Shown one piece after another: positions 8,270-16,452 of a stretch of 60,030 nucleotides of DNA. This DNA comes from Streptomyces sp. 150FB (GTDB lineage: Bacteria > Actinomycetota > Actinomycetes > Streptomycetales > Streptomycetaceae). The notes beneath the pieces were generated by a model. It worked only from the letters and a program-made list of their open reading frames with translations. It was not told the DNA's origin and did not search any database. Location of the stretch: assembly GCF_000818195.1 (NCBI RefSeq), contig NZ_JTHL01000001.1:9188621-9248650 (forward strand), written 5' to 3'. The position numbers and the translations under genes were made by a program. The first letter of the stretch is position 1, and the number at the start of each line of letters is the position of its first letter.

Positions 8270-10942
8270 GTGTCACCACAAGGTTCGATCACGCGGAGGC
8301 TGCTGCGCCGCGCCGGCCCGATCGCGGCAGTCCTCGGTCTGGTTCTGGCGGCGCCCGTAGTTCAATCCGCCGCAGCCGCACCCTCGGTGACGCTCTACGC
8401 GTCGCCGTCCGGGGCGGGTTCGACCTGTTCCTCCTCGTCCCCGTGTTCTCTGTCCGGGGCCCAGAGCGCGGTTCGTACCCAACTCGCCGCCAACGGTTCC
8501 GCGGACGTCAGCGTGCTGCTGGCCGACGGTGTGTACCGCTTGTCGAAGACCTGGTCCCTCGGCACGGCGGACTCGGGCACGCCGGGCCACCCTGTGGTGT
8601 GGAAGTCCGCGCCAGGGGCGCGTCCGGTGATCTCGGGGGCCTCGCAGGTCACCGGATGGACGCAGGTCGGATCGAGCGGGGTGTGGTCCGCTCCGGTACC
8701 CAGGACCAGCGACAGCCGCCAGTTGTACGTCGGCGGCCATGAGGCCCCGATGGCGCAGGCGACCCCGGCGAGCCTGGGATTCCGGGGCTCGTGGACCGGC
8801 TCGTCGACGGGCTACACGATCTCCGGCGACCAGGCGGCGATGGCGTGGTTCGGCTCGCTGACCGCGAGCCAGGTGGCGGGAGTCGAGTTCGACTACCCCG
8901 GTGGCAACGGGCCCTGGACCGAGTCGAGATGCCGAGTGGCGAGCTTCTCCGCCGCGGCCGGCACGCTGAAGATGAGCCAGCCGTGCTGGACCGATGTGAC
9001 CGCCCGGGCGTCCTTCGCACAAGGCAGCGGTGGCCTGCCGTCCATGTCCACCAACACGATGCCCGCGCTCATCGAGAACGCGCGGACTCTGATCGGTTCC
9101 GGGCAGTGGTTCCTGGACGGCGCCGGCGGCACGCTGTACTACAAGCCTTCCGCGGGCCAGCAGATGTCCGCCCTCGACGTGGAACTGCCGCACCTGGAGT
9201 CGCTGGTCCAGGGCGCCGGTACGCTCGACGCGCCCGTGCACGACATCACCCTCAGCGGTCTTCAGTTCTCGTTCGCCACCTGGAACGCTCCCTCCACGAG
9301 CGCCGGGTTCGCCGACGTGCAGAGCAACCTCCGGATGACCGGCGCGAACAACCAGGGCATGTGCACGTTCTCCACCCCTGCGGGAAGCTGCCCCTGGGGA
9401 TCGCTGACCCAGCCCCTGGCGAACGTCTCGTTCACCGCTTCCAAGAACATCACCCTCACCGGCAACCGGTTCGCCGAACTCGGCGGCGCCGGACTGAACG
9501 TGATGTACGGAGCGGCCAACACCCTCATCCAGGGCAACGAGTTCACCGACATCGCCTCCACCGCGATCCTCCTCGGCTGCACCTACGACCCGCTGCCGAC
9601 CGACCCGTCCGAAGCCGCGGGGATCAGCCAGAACTGCACTTCCAACGGGGCAACTGAACGCGCTGCGATCGGTACCAACGAAATCCTGACCGGCACCACC
9701 GTGGCGGACAACGTCATCCACCACATCGGTACGGACTACTCCTCGGCCAGCGGCATCACCCTGCTGTTCTCGCAGCACACGACCATCACCCGGAACAACC
9801 TCTACGACCTGCCCTACACCGGCATCACGGCCGGAGTCGTCCAGGGACACGTCGACCAGGCGAGCACCCCGCAGAACAGCACGAACATCAACAGCTCGAA
9901 CACCATCAGCGACAACATCTTCCACGACTACCTGTCCGTCCGGAGTGACGGCGGCGCCATCTACGTCGAGGGACACCAGGCGCAGTACGTGTACCAGGCG
10001 GACGGGAAGACGATCGACCCGGTGCAGACCCTGGCCAAGGGCCTTCAGGTCACCGGCAACATCGCCTACCACGGCCCGTCGACCAACTTCACCTACTACG
10101 ACGACGCCGGCTCGGAATGGGTCAACTGGCAGGGGAACGTCGCATTCGGAGCAGGCGGCAGCGCACAGGGCGGCTGCAGCCCGACGGGCCACTTCTGGAT
10201 CACCGGCAACTACTTCTCCGCCGGCATCCAGTCGTACCCGTGTGCCCAGCCCGTCGACACACACGCGAGCGGGAACACGACCATCCCGGCGACCCCCAAG
10301 CCGACCGACCTCCCCAACGCCCTGCTGAAGGCCGCGGGCGCGGGCTCCGGCTCCTTCACGCCGGTCCTCTCCGTCCCCGCGAGCATCTTCTACGTGTCGC
10401 CCACGGCCGGCGCGACGCAGGTCCTCGTCGCCGGCGAGGGCTTCGGCCCGTCAACGCCGGTGTACATCGGCAGCACCCCGGTCAGCAATGTGACCCACCT
10501 GTCCAGCGGATTCATGATCGTCCCGGTTCCGGCCGGCACCACGGCCGGGCAGATCTCGGTCACTCCGCAGGTCCCTGGATCGATCCGGGTCAACGACGAC
10601 GACAGCAGAGTCGCCTACAGCGGGTTCACGTACGCGGGCGGCCGCTCGTACGGCGACTACCAGAACGACGTCCACTACGCGACGGCCAGCGGGTCGACCG
10701 CGTCGCTCACCTTCACCGGCACCACCGTCACGGTGTACGGCGAGCAGAACACCGACCAGGGAAACATCGGCGTCAGCGTCGACGGCGGAGCGCAACAGGT
10801 CGTCAGCACACTGCCGAGCGACGGCGTACGACACGCGAACGTCGCGGTGTACACCTCGGGCCGACTCTCCTCGGGCACACACACCGTCGTGGTGACCAAG
10901 CTGTCCGGTCAGTACAGCACCCTCGACGGATTCACCGTGTGA
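8270..10942 (+). CDS. secreted right-handed beta-helix protein, GH141-like, with IPT/TIG and C-terminal binding module
   Basis: An 890-residue secreted protein. A signal peptide ending near AAAAP is followed by a start block shared with the second beta-helix protein of this window (ASPSGAGSTCSSSSPCSLSG, then VLLADGVYRLSKTWSL). A long parallel beta-helix of about residues 40-690 carries many N-x-I/F-x-x-N turns. Residues about 700-790 form an IPT/TIG-like Ig fold (VSPTAGATQVLVAGEGFGP), and about 795-890 form a beta-sandwich that resembles carbohydrate-binding modules. Proteins with this layout are related to GH141, a family with fucosidase and xylanase members; the true substrate is unknown. 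The GTG start has GGAAGGA upstream. A strong terminator follows. Confidence 0.75.
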   Translation: MSPQGSITRRLLRRAGPIAAVLGLVLAAPVVQSAAAAPSVTLYASPSGAGSTCSSSSPCSLSGAQSAVRTQLAANGSADVSVLLADGVYRLSKTWSLGTADSGTPGHPVVWKSAPGARPVISGASQVTGWTQVGSSGVWSAPVPRTSDSRQLYVGGHEAPMAQATPASLGFRGSWTGSSTGYTISGDQAAMAWFGSLTASQVAGVEFDYPGGNGPWTESRCRVASFSAAAGTLKMSQPCWTDVTARASFAQGSGGLPSMSTNTMPALIENARTLIGSGQWFLDGAGGTLYYKPSAGQQMSALDVELPHLESLVQGAGTLDAPVHDITLSGLQFSFATWNAPSTSAGFADVQSNLRMTGANNQGMCTFSTPAGSCPWGSLTQPLANVSFTASKNITLTGNRFAELGGAGLNVMYGAANTLIQGNEFTDIASTAILLGCTYDPLPTDPSEAAGISQNCTSNGATERAAIGTNEILTGTTVADNVIHHIGTDYSSASGITLLFSQHTTITRNNLYDLPYTGITAGVVQGHVDQASTPQNSTNINSSNTISDNIFHDYLSVRSDGGAIYVEGHQAQYVYQADGKTIDPVQTLAKGLQVTGNIAYHGPSTNFTYYDDAGSEWVNWQGNVAFGAGGSAQGGCSPTGHFWITGNYFSAGIQSYPCAQPVDTHASGNTTIPATPKPTDLPNALLKAAGAGSGSFTPVLSVPASIFYVSPTAGATQVLVAGEGFGPSTPVYIGSTPVSNVTHLSSGFMIVPVPAGTTAGQISVTPQVPGSIRVNDDDSRVAYSGFTYAGGRSYGDYQNDVHYATASGSTASLTFTGTTVTVYGEQNTDQGNIGVSVDGGAQQVVSTLPSDGVRHANVAVYTSGRLSSGTHTVVVTKLSGQYSTLDGFTV

Positions 10943-10996
10943 CGGCGAACGAACCGGCCTCGGCGCACCACTGACCGACAGAACTCGCCCCCTTGC

Positions 10997-11046
10997 CACC
11001 ACTGTGCCTGGCACCCTCCTCCACGGGGGTGCCAGGCACAGTGGTG
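10997..11046 (+). terminator. strong intrinsic terminator (20-bp perfect stem)
   Basis: CACCACTGTGCCTGGCACCC (10997-11016) pairs without mismatch with 11027-11046 around a 10-base loop. It lies between the beta-helix gene and the convergent TetR gene and can serve both. Confidence 0.85.
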
Positions 11047-11057
11047 CGGGACGGCAG

Positions 11058-11684
11058 CTACATCGGGGTATCAGCCTTCAGGCCGCGCCCGCGCCGGTGG
11101 GTGGGACGGGTCGCGGAGAGGGCGTGCAGATCGTCGAAGGCCTGGAGGAGATGCGCGTCCAAGCTCTGTGAGGGGTCGTCGATCCAGGCTTGGGCCGCGT
11201 GGTGGAAGGTGGCCCAGCCGGTCTGTGCGGCCAGGCCGGCCAGCCGGTCGGGGACATCGCGCTGACGTAGTGCCTCCGCCACCGCTTCGGTGAGGGATGC
11301 GGCCTTGGCCAGGTCGCGTTCCCGGAGCGCCGGAGTCTGGGCGATGAGCGCCAGCCGTGGCTCGGAGAACGGGCGGTTGTCCTCAAGGATTCGTCCGGCT
11401 CTCCGGAAGGCCCACAACAGTACGCCGAGTGGCGGCAGATCATCGGGGGCGTCGGCGACCTCCTGCGTCAGCGCCGCACGGAGGCCGGCTTCGCCGTCGA
11501 AGAGCACCTCGCGCTTGTCCGGGAAGTGCCGGAAGAACGTGCGCTCGTTGAGGCCTGCCCGGGCGGCGATCTCAGCCGTGGTGGTCTGGTCGAATCCGCG
11601 CTCCCGGTACAGCTCCAGGGCTGCCTGCTGAAGGCGGCGGCGCGCTTCTGCTCCGCTTCGTGGCACCCCTCGAAGATACCGCAT
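11058..11684 (-). CDS. TetR-family transcriptional regulator
   Basis: A 208-residue repressor. The helix-turn-helix spans about residues 12-58 (LQQAALELYRERGFDQTTTA, AARAGLNERTFFRHFPDKRE), a typical TetR N-terminus, followed by an all-helical ligand domain. It is divergent from the epimerase-like gene at 11871. The gap between them, and the first bases before its own start, carry four related palindromes with a 23-bp period, so it very probably represses both itself and that gene. The start codon at 11684 lies only 3 bases from the nearest operator copy. Ligand unknown. Confidence 0.9.
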   Translation of the reverse strand: MRYLRGVPRSGAEARRRLQQAALELYRERGFDQTTTAEIAARAGLNERTFFRHFPDKREVLFDGEAGLRAALTQEVADAPDDLPPLGVLLWAFRRAGRILEDNRPFSEPRLALIAQTPALRERDLAKAASLTEAVAEALRQRDVPDRLAGLAAQTGWATFHHAAQAWIDDPSQSLDAHLLQAFDDLHALSATRPTHRRGRGLKADTPM

Positions 11685-11686
11685 AC

Positions 11687-11768
11687 GCCAGCGACTGACA
11701 CTGCTTGACGCCAGTGACTGGCGCTACGTAAAGTCAGTGACTGGCGCTACTTAGTGCCAGTCGCTGGC
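11687..11768. promoter_or_regulatory. array of four operators, 23-bp period
   Basis: Four copies of a 13-bp dyad start at 11687 (GCCAGCGACTGAC), 11710 (GCCAGTGACTGGC), 11733 (GTCAGTGACTGGC) and 11756 (GCCAGTCGCTGGC). The spacing is exactly 23 bp each time. The 11710 copy is a perfect palindrome (15 bp with the outer C/G). Each repeat puts the same face of the DNA about two turns apart, as expected for side-by-side TetR dimers. Confidence 0.85.
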
Positions 11769-11870
11769 GTCACGTGTCGTCGTTGGTGGGCAGCGGTCCG
11801 TTCACCGGATTTCACCGGACCGATGACCCAGTGGCGGCCGCGGTGCGCACACTCACGGAGAGGGCGTTTC

Positions 11871-12782
11871 ATGCATATTTTTGTCACTGGCGGTTCTGGC
11901 CAAACAGGCCCCGCCGTTGTCGCAGAGCTCGTCGCGGCAGGCCACCAGGTCACTGCTCTGGCTCGCTCGGATGCCGCCGCCGCCCGGCTGGAGTCACTGG
12001 GCGCCGCATCGCATCGCGGCTCCCTGGACGACCACGCCAGCCTGCGCCGCGGCGCCGAAGCCGCCGACGGCGTCCTGCATATGGCTTACGGCGGTGACTT
12101 CTCCGACCTCGACGACATGATGAGGCGCGACCGGACCGCGATCGAGGTCCTCGGGCAGCCGTTGGAACACTCGGGCAAGCCGCTCGTCGTCACCTCGGGC
12201 ACCCTGGTCATGCCTGCCGGCCGGGAGACCACCGAGAACGACGAGCCCGACACGGCCGGGATAGCCGCCTTCCGTATCGCGGGCGAGCGAGCTTGTCTGG
12301 ACTTCGCCGCCCGGGGAGTACGGGCGAGCGTGATCCGGCTCGCTCCCACCGTCCACGGCCCCGAAGACCATGGCTTCATCACCATGCTCATCGCCACCGC
12401 GCGAAAGACCGGCGTCTCGGCCTACGTGGGCGACGGCACCAACCGCTGGCCCGCGGTTCACCGGCTTGACGCCGCGGTCCTGTTCCGCCTGGCACTGGAG
12501 AAGGCTCCTGCGGGCAGTGTGCTGCACGGAGTGGCCGAAAGCGGCGTCACGATGAAGAACATCGCGCAGACGATCGCCCGGGGCCTGGACCTGCCGACCG
12601 TCTCGCTGACACCCGACCAGGCCGCCGGGCACTACGTCAGCCCGTTCATGGCCAGGGTCTACGGCTTCGACGCGCCCGTATCCAGCGCTCACACACAGGA
12701 GTTGCTCGGCTGGTCGCCCACCCGCCCGACACTGCTCGATGACCTGGAGCACGGCGACTACTTGGCCAGGCCGGCCTCCTGA
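11871..12782 (+). CDS. NAD(P)-binding epimerase/dehydratase-like (extended SDR) protein
   Basis: A 303-residue Rossmann protein. HIFVTGGSGQTGPAVVAELV gives the TGxxGxxG cofactor motif at the very N-terminus. RSDAAAARLESLGA, then a long helical C-terminal half with HRLDAAVLFRLALEKAP, matches the atypical/extended SDR (NmrA/epimerase) group. The classical YxxxK is not clear: the region around FRIAGERACLDFAARGVR occupies its place without the Tyr. It may therefore have lost the dehydrogenase chemistry or use another residue. The ATG at 11871 has GGAGAGGG upstream; codons before it run through the operator array. It is under control of the divergent TetR regulator. Confidence 0.8.
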   Translation: MHIFVTGGSGQTGPAVVAELVAAGHQVTALARSDAAAARLESLGAASHRGSLDDHASLRRGAEAADGVLHMAYGGDFSDLDDMMRRDRTAIEVLGQPLEHSGKPLVVTSGTLVMPAGRETTENDEPDTAGIAAFRIAGERACLDFAARGVRASVIRLAPTVHGPEDHGFITMLIATARKTGVSAYVGDGTNRWPAVHRLDAAVLFRLALEKAPAGSVLHGVAESGVTMKNIAQTIARGLDLPTVSLTPDQAAGHYVSPFMARVYGFDAPVSSAHTQELLGWSPTRPTLLDDLEHGDYLARPAS

Positions 12783-12785
12783 CCG

Positions 12786-13622
12786 TCAGGAGGTCCGGCC
12801 GTCGTACAGCACCGGGTTCAGTGGGGTGTCGGGGATCTCGCCGACCCCGGCGCCGGGCATCCAGTCCCGGTCCCGTATCTGGGGTGCGTTGGCGGGCTCG
12901 GTCACGCGGATGTCGGCATCCATGTAGATGACGGTCATCACCCGGCGCGGCACACGCCCGCGGTTCGGGCCGGCGTGGTGGAAGGTCCAGCCGCGGTGGA
13001 AGCTGGCGTCGCCGAGTGCGAAAGGCCGCACGATGTCCTCGAACCCCTGCTCGACGACGGCCTGCTTCAGCCTGTCCTCGGACTCGTCGGAGATGGGCAG
13101 GTCGCGGCCGTGGGCGAAGTTGTGGCTGCCGCGCGCGAAGGCCAACGGGCCCATGTCGAGGGGGGTTTCCTGGAGCGGCAGCCAGATCGTCAGGCAGCGG
13201 TCGGAGGACAGCGGCCAGTAGTACTGGTCGGCGTGCCAGGGAGTGATTCCGCCGCTGGGCTCCTTGTACAGGGCCTGGTCGTGGTAGAGGCGGACCGCGT
13301 GCACGCCCAGCAGCCGGGCCGCGATGCCGGCCAGCCGGCGCGAGAACACCAGTCGCCTGACCGTCTCGTTCTCCCGCCACAGGTTCGACACCTGGAGGAA
13401 CGCCCGGCCGTACGTGTCGCGTTCGGCCAGCGGGAGGTGCTGGGTGTTCAGCCGGATCACCTCGGAGGTGATCACCGGCTCGTACCGGGCGATCGTCCCG
13501 GGGGACAGCACGCCGGTCAGGTGCGCGAATCCGTCGCGCGCGAAGTCGGCGGCGGCTGTCGCGGGCAGGCCGGGGTAGGGGACGTCGAGTTCGTCGGTCT
13601 GCGTTTCCGGTATCACGGTCAT
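12786..13622 (-). CDS. phytanoyl-CoA dioxygenase family protein (PhyH-1)
   Basis: A 278-residue Fe(II)/2-oxoglutarate oxygenase of the PhyH family. The iron triad is visible as WHADQYYW (H-x-D near residue 130) and the distal His in HHAGPNRG (near 215), followed by the 2-oxoglutarate-binding Arg (RVPRRVMTV). Streptomyces carry many such enzymes in sugar loci, and their substrates are mostly unknown. The start is the ATG at 13622, with GGAG 10 bases upstream. It is divergent from the AraC regulator at 13774 and convergent, with a 3-base gap, to the SDR gene. Confidence 0.85.
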   Translation of the reverse strand: MTVIPETQTDELDVPYPGLPATAAADFARDGFAHLTGVLSPGTIARYEPVITSEVIRLNTQHLPLAERDTYGRAFLQVSNLWRENETVRRLVFSRRLAGIAARLLGVHAVRLYHDQALYKEPSGGITPWHADQYYWPLSSDRCLTIWLPLQETPLDMGPLAFARGSHNFAHGRDLPISDESEDRLKQAVVEQGFEDIVRPFALGDASFHRGWTFHHAGPNRGRVPRRVMTVIYMDADIRVTEPANAPQIRDRDWMPGAGVGEIPDTPLNPVLYDGRTS

Positions 13623-13656
13623 GTCGGACGACTCCAGACAGGAGAGGGACGGGCGG

Positions 13657-13766
13657 GTTGCCGACTCCACCGTCCCAGCGCGTCAGCGGTGGCGCCACGC
13701 TGCCGTTGCCCACTTCTGGTACGCAGTTGCCGCTTATCCGAACGGCCAGGCCGCCGGGCCTAGGCT
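13657..13766 (+). promoter_or_regulatory. divergent PhyH-1/AraC control region
   Basis: GTTGCC occurs three times, starting at 13657, 13705 and 13726. The last two are 21 bp apart and also share a downstream CTT, which suits an AraC dimer on direct repeats two helical turns apart. TAGGCT (13761-13766) lies 7 bases before the GTG at 13774, so the AraC message is probably leaderless. Confidence 0.4.
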
Positions 13767-13773
13767 GGCCCGT

Positions 13774-14634
13774 GTGAAGCCCCGTTACGAGCAGCCACGT
13801 ACGCTCGACGGCACCACCTTCCTCAGCTATATCCGCCGTGAGCGAGCCTTCGGCTTCGGCTGGCACTACCACAGGGAGTACGAACTCACCCTCATCGCCG
13901 AGGGGGAGGGCACCCGCTATGTGGGTACCACCGTCGAGCGCTACCGACCCGGCGACCTGGTCCTGCTCGGGCCCGATCTGCCGCACACCTTCACCTCCGA
14001 GCCGTACGAGGGAATGGCCGAGGCGGCGGTGACGCAGTTCCGGCACGACTTCCTCGGCCCGGGGTTCTTCGAGCTGCCCCAGTTCCGCGGCATCGACGGC
14101 CTGCTGGCCCGGTCAGCCCGGGGCCTGCGCTTCGGCGGCGTCGGCGAGGACGCGCGGGCGGTGCTGACCGGGCTGCCCCATCTGGAGCCCGCCGCCCAGA
14201 CGGTGGCGGTCCTGGACGTGCTGCGCCGCCTGGCCGCCGACGGTTCGGCCACCCCGATCACCGGCCCCGGCTACGCCCCGGCGCCCAGTAACGCCACGCG
14301 CGACCGTATCGACGCGGTGTGCCGTCACCTCCAGCAGACGCACACCGAACCGGTGCGCCAGGAGGACGTGGCCGCCCTGGTGCACATGTCGCCGACGTCC
14401 TTCAGCCGCTTCTTCCGCGCCGCCATGGGCCGTACCCTCACCGACTACGTCAACCAGCTCCGCGTGGAGACCGCCTGCTCCCTGCTGACCGGCACGTCGC
14501 TGCCGGTGACGGAGGTCGCCGCGCGCGCGGGCTACCGCAACCTGTCCAACTTCAACCGCCGCTTCCGCGAGTTGAAGGGCCTGCGCCCGACCGGGTACCG
14601 CGCCGCGCACCAGCAGCCCGGCACCACCGTGTGA
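13774..14634 (+). CDS. AraC-family transcriptional regulator (next to PhyH-1)
   Basis: A 286-residue regulator. An N-terminal cupin sensor (FGWHYHREYELTLIAEGEGT, RPGDLVLLGPDLPHTF) is followed by a C-terminal AraC/XylS domain with two helix-turn-helix units. These are QEDVAALVHMSPTSFSRFFR near residue 205 and VTEVAARAGYRNLSNFNRRF near 250. This cupin-first form senses sugars. I take GTG 13774 as start because a -10 box lies 7 bases ahead and the cupin begins soon after; the frame is open for 51 more codons. It probably activates PhyH-1. Confidence 0.85.
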   Translation: MKPRYEQPRTLDGTTFLSYIRRERAFGFGWHYHREYELTLIAEGEGTRYVGTTVERYRPGDLVLLGPDLPHTFTSEPYEGMAEAAVTQFRHDFLGPGFFELPQFRGIDGLLARSARGLRFGGVGEDARAVLTGLPHLEPAAQTVAVLDVLRRLAADGSATPITGPGYAPAPSNATRDRIDAVCRHLQQTHTEPVRQEDVAALVHMSPTSFSRFFRAAMGRTLTDYVNQLRVETACSLLTGTSLPVTEVAARAGYRNLSNFNRRFRELKGLRPTGYRAAHQQPGTTV

Positions 14635-14659
14635 GGCGCGTCCCTCACATGTGCGTCCT

Positions 14660-15526
14660 TCACACCTGCGCCGCCCCGCCGATGACCTGGGCGCGGTAGC
14701 GGGACGGTGTGGTGCCGGTCTCGCGGCGGAAGGCCGTGGCGAAGTGCTGGGACGAGGAGTAGCCGAGGTCCGCGGCGAGGGTGGTGATCGGCAGGTCGGT
14801 CTCGGCGAGCAGCAGCCGGGCGCGCTCCGTACGCAGCCGGGTCCGGTACCGGCCGGGCGTCTCACCCGTCTCGGCGCGGAACAGCTCGGCCAGGTGGGAC
14901 GGCGAGAGGTGCGCCGCGGCGGCCAGCTCGACGACCGTCAGGCCGTCGGCGAGGCGGTCCTCGATCAGGCGCTTGGCCGTGGCGAGCGCCGGGTGCAGCG
15001 CCAGCGGGCGGCCCGGCCGCCGGCCGTCGGCCAGCCGGGACGCCTCGGTGATCAGCAGTGCCGCGGAGTACGCCAGGCCCGCCGCGCGCAGCGGCTGATA
15101 CGTGGTCACCTCCCGCAGGAACAGCGCGAAGGGGGCGACCATCGAACCTGCGTCGGCGACGACGAACGGCCGGCGCTGCCGCCACACCGGGTGCAGTTCC
15201 TCCGGCGGTACGAGCTCCGCGGGCGCCAGCGCGGCGAAGTGGAAGTGGTACGGGGCTGTGCTGGCGGCCGCCATCGCGTGCGGCACCTCCGGAGGCACCG
15301 CCAGCAGGCCGCGCGCGGGCACCTCCCACGTCCGGTCCGCCACGGTCCACCGGGTCGGCGGGTCCGCCAGTTGCAGATACAGCTCCCAGGCGTCGTGGGT
15401 GTGTGTGCGGATCACCCAACTGGTGGGGGCGTGCTGGTCGCCGGCGTGCCGCAGCCCGGGCACCCCGGCGTGCCGCAGATGGGCGTGGAAGCCCGCGCTG
15501 AGCCCGGTCGGACGGTCGATGGACAT
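14660..15526 (-). CDS. AraC-family transcriptional regulator (next to PhyH-2)
   Basis: A 288-residue AraC regulator with an N-terminal cupin sensor (IRTHTHDAWELYLQLADPPT, RGLLAVPPEVPHAM). The C-terminal double helix-turn-helix is VVELAAAAHLSPSHLAELFR near residue 205 and ITTLAADLGYSSSQHFATAF near 255. The start at 15526 is the Met before SIDRPTG; upstream codons overlap the shared promoter. It is convergent with the other AraC gene (25-base gap) and divergent from PhyH-2. The two AraC proteins are related in layout but differ in sequence, so this is not a recent inverted duplication. Confidence 0.85.
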   Translation of the reverse strand: MSIDRPTGLSAGFHAHLRHAGVPGLRHAGDQHAPTSWVIRTHTHDAWELYLQLADPPTRWTVADRTWEVPARGLLAVPPEVPHAMAAASTAPYHFHFAALAPAELVPPEELHPVWRQRRPFVVADAGSMVAPFALFLREVTTYQPLRAAGLAYSAALLITEASRLADGRRPGRPLALHPALATAKRLIEDRLADGLTVVELAAAAHLSPSHLAELFRAETGETPGRYRTRLRTERARLLLAETDLPITTLAADLGYSSSQHFATAFRRETGTTPSRYRAQVIGGAAQV

Positions 15527-15597
15527 CCGAGGATTATGTACATCCGCCCGGGTCACCCGCACGCCCCGGCAGGGGAGTTGGCCGTAGCGTCTCGGCC
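15527..15597. promoter_or_regulatory. 71-bp divergent promoter of AraC and PhyH-2
   Basis: On the plus strand TAGCGT (15585-15590) sits 7 bases before the PhyH-2 ATG with no ribosome site, the pattern of a leaderless message. On the minus strand TACATAAT precedes the AraC ATG by 6-8 bases. Both promoters therefore fit in 71 bp, and any regulator bound here must affect both. Confidence 0.45.
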
Positions 15598-16452
15598 ATG
15601 ACGAACGACACGCTCACCGCGCTGCCGACCGACGAGGACGTGGCCTTCTACCGGGAGAACGGGTACTGGATCTCCCCTCCGATCCTCCCCGACGACATAC
15701 TGGACGCCGCCGAGCGAGGCATGCGCCGCCACCACGCCGGCGACGTGGACCGCGAGATCGCCCGCGACCCGGAGGGGGTGTTCCGGGGCTGGCGCCCCGC
15801 GGACGGCGACGTTCTGCGCAAGAACGACGGCGCCTCGCTGCGGGTCGACGAACTGGCCCTGCTGGTACGGCAGTCGGTGATCGCGGGCTGCGCCGCCCGG
15901 CTGGCCGGAGCGGACGAGATACGGCTGTGGCACGACCAGTTGCTGTACAAGCCCAGCGGCTCCGACCGGCAGGTCAACGTCGGCTGGCACACCGACCGGC
16001 GCTACTGGCTCGGCTGCTCCAGCCAGGAGATGCTGACCGCCTGGGTGCCGTTCCACGACATCACCGAGAGCCACGGCCCGGTGATGTTCGTCGCCGGAAG
16101 CCACCGCTGGGACGCCCGGGCCGACCTGGACTTCTTCGACCAGGACCTGTCCACCATCGAGCGTTACGCGGCCCGGCGCGACCTGCGCCTGGTCACCGCC
16201 ACGCTCGGCCGGGGGCAGGTCAGCTTCCACCATTGCCGGACCATCCACGGGAGCGGCCCCAACACCAGCGGCGAGCCGCGCCGGTCGCTCGCCATCCACC
16301 TGCAACCCGGCGACAACCACCACGTCGCCGCCCGCAACCCCGACGGGGACCCCGCCACCCACCACAACGACCGGCTGACCGCACGCCCCGACGGCACCCC
16401 TGACTATGCCGATCCCGCGGTGTGCCCCCGCCTGTGGCCGCCGGCCCCGTGA
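15598..16452 (+). CDS. phytanoyl-CoA dioxygenase family protein (PhyH-2)
   Basis: A 284-residue Fe(II)/2-oxoglutarate oxygenase. Iron ligands are in WHTDRRYW (H-x-D near residue 130) and TIHGSGPN (near 216), with the 2-oxoglutarate Arg in PRRSLAIHL. The N-terminal DEDVAFYRENGYWISPPILP is typical of PhyH proteins. It shares the layout of PhyH-1 but only moderate identity. It is divergent from an AraC regulator. The substrate is unknown; a hydroxylation of a small polar or sugar-derived molecule is only a guess from context. Confidence 0.85.
   Translation: MTNDTLTALPTDEDVAFYRENGYWISPPILPDDILDAAERGMRRHHAGDVDREIARDPEGVFRGWRPADGDVLRKNDGASLRVDELALLVRQSVIAGCAARLAGADEIRLWHDQLLYKPSGSDRQVNVGWHTDRRYWLGCSSQEMLTAWVPFHDITESHGPVMFVAGSHRWDARADLDFFDQDLSTIERYAARRDLRLVTATLGRGQVSFHHCRTIHGSGPNTSGEPRRSLAIHLQPGDNHHVAARNPDGDPATHHNDRLTARPDGTPDYADPAVCPRLWPPAP

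Noticed and set aside
8273..10264. Minus-strand open frame of 663 codons opposite the beta-helix gene
   Set aside because: Antisense of a gene with a signal peptide and clear beta-helix repeats; no recognisable protein features of its own.
12646..14046. Minus-strand open frame of 466 codons across PhyH-1 and AraC
   Set aside because: It runs through two supported genes in another frame and gives low-complexity Arg/Pro/Gly text.
13657..15597. Mirror-image gene order read as a recent inverted duplication
   Set aside because: The two AraC proteins and the two dioxygenases differ throughout, and no matching DNA arms were seen, so a recent duplication is unlikely.
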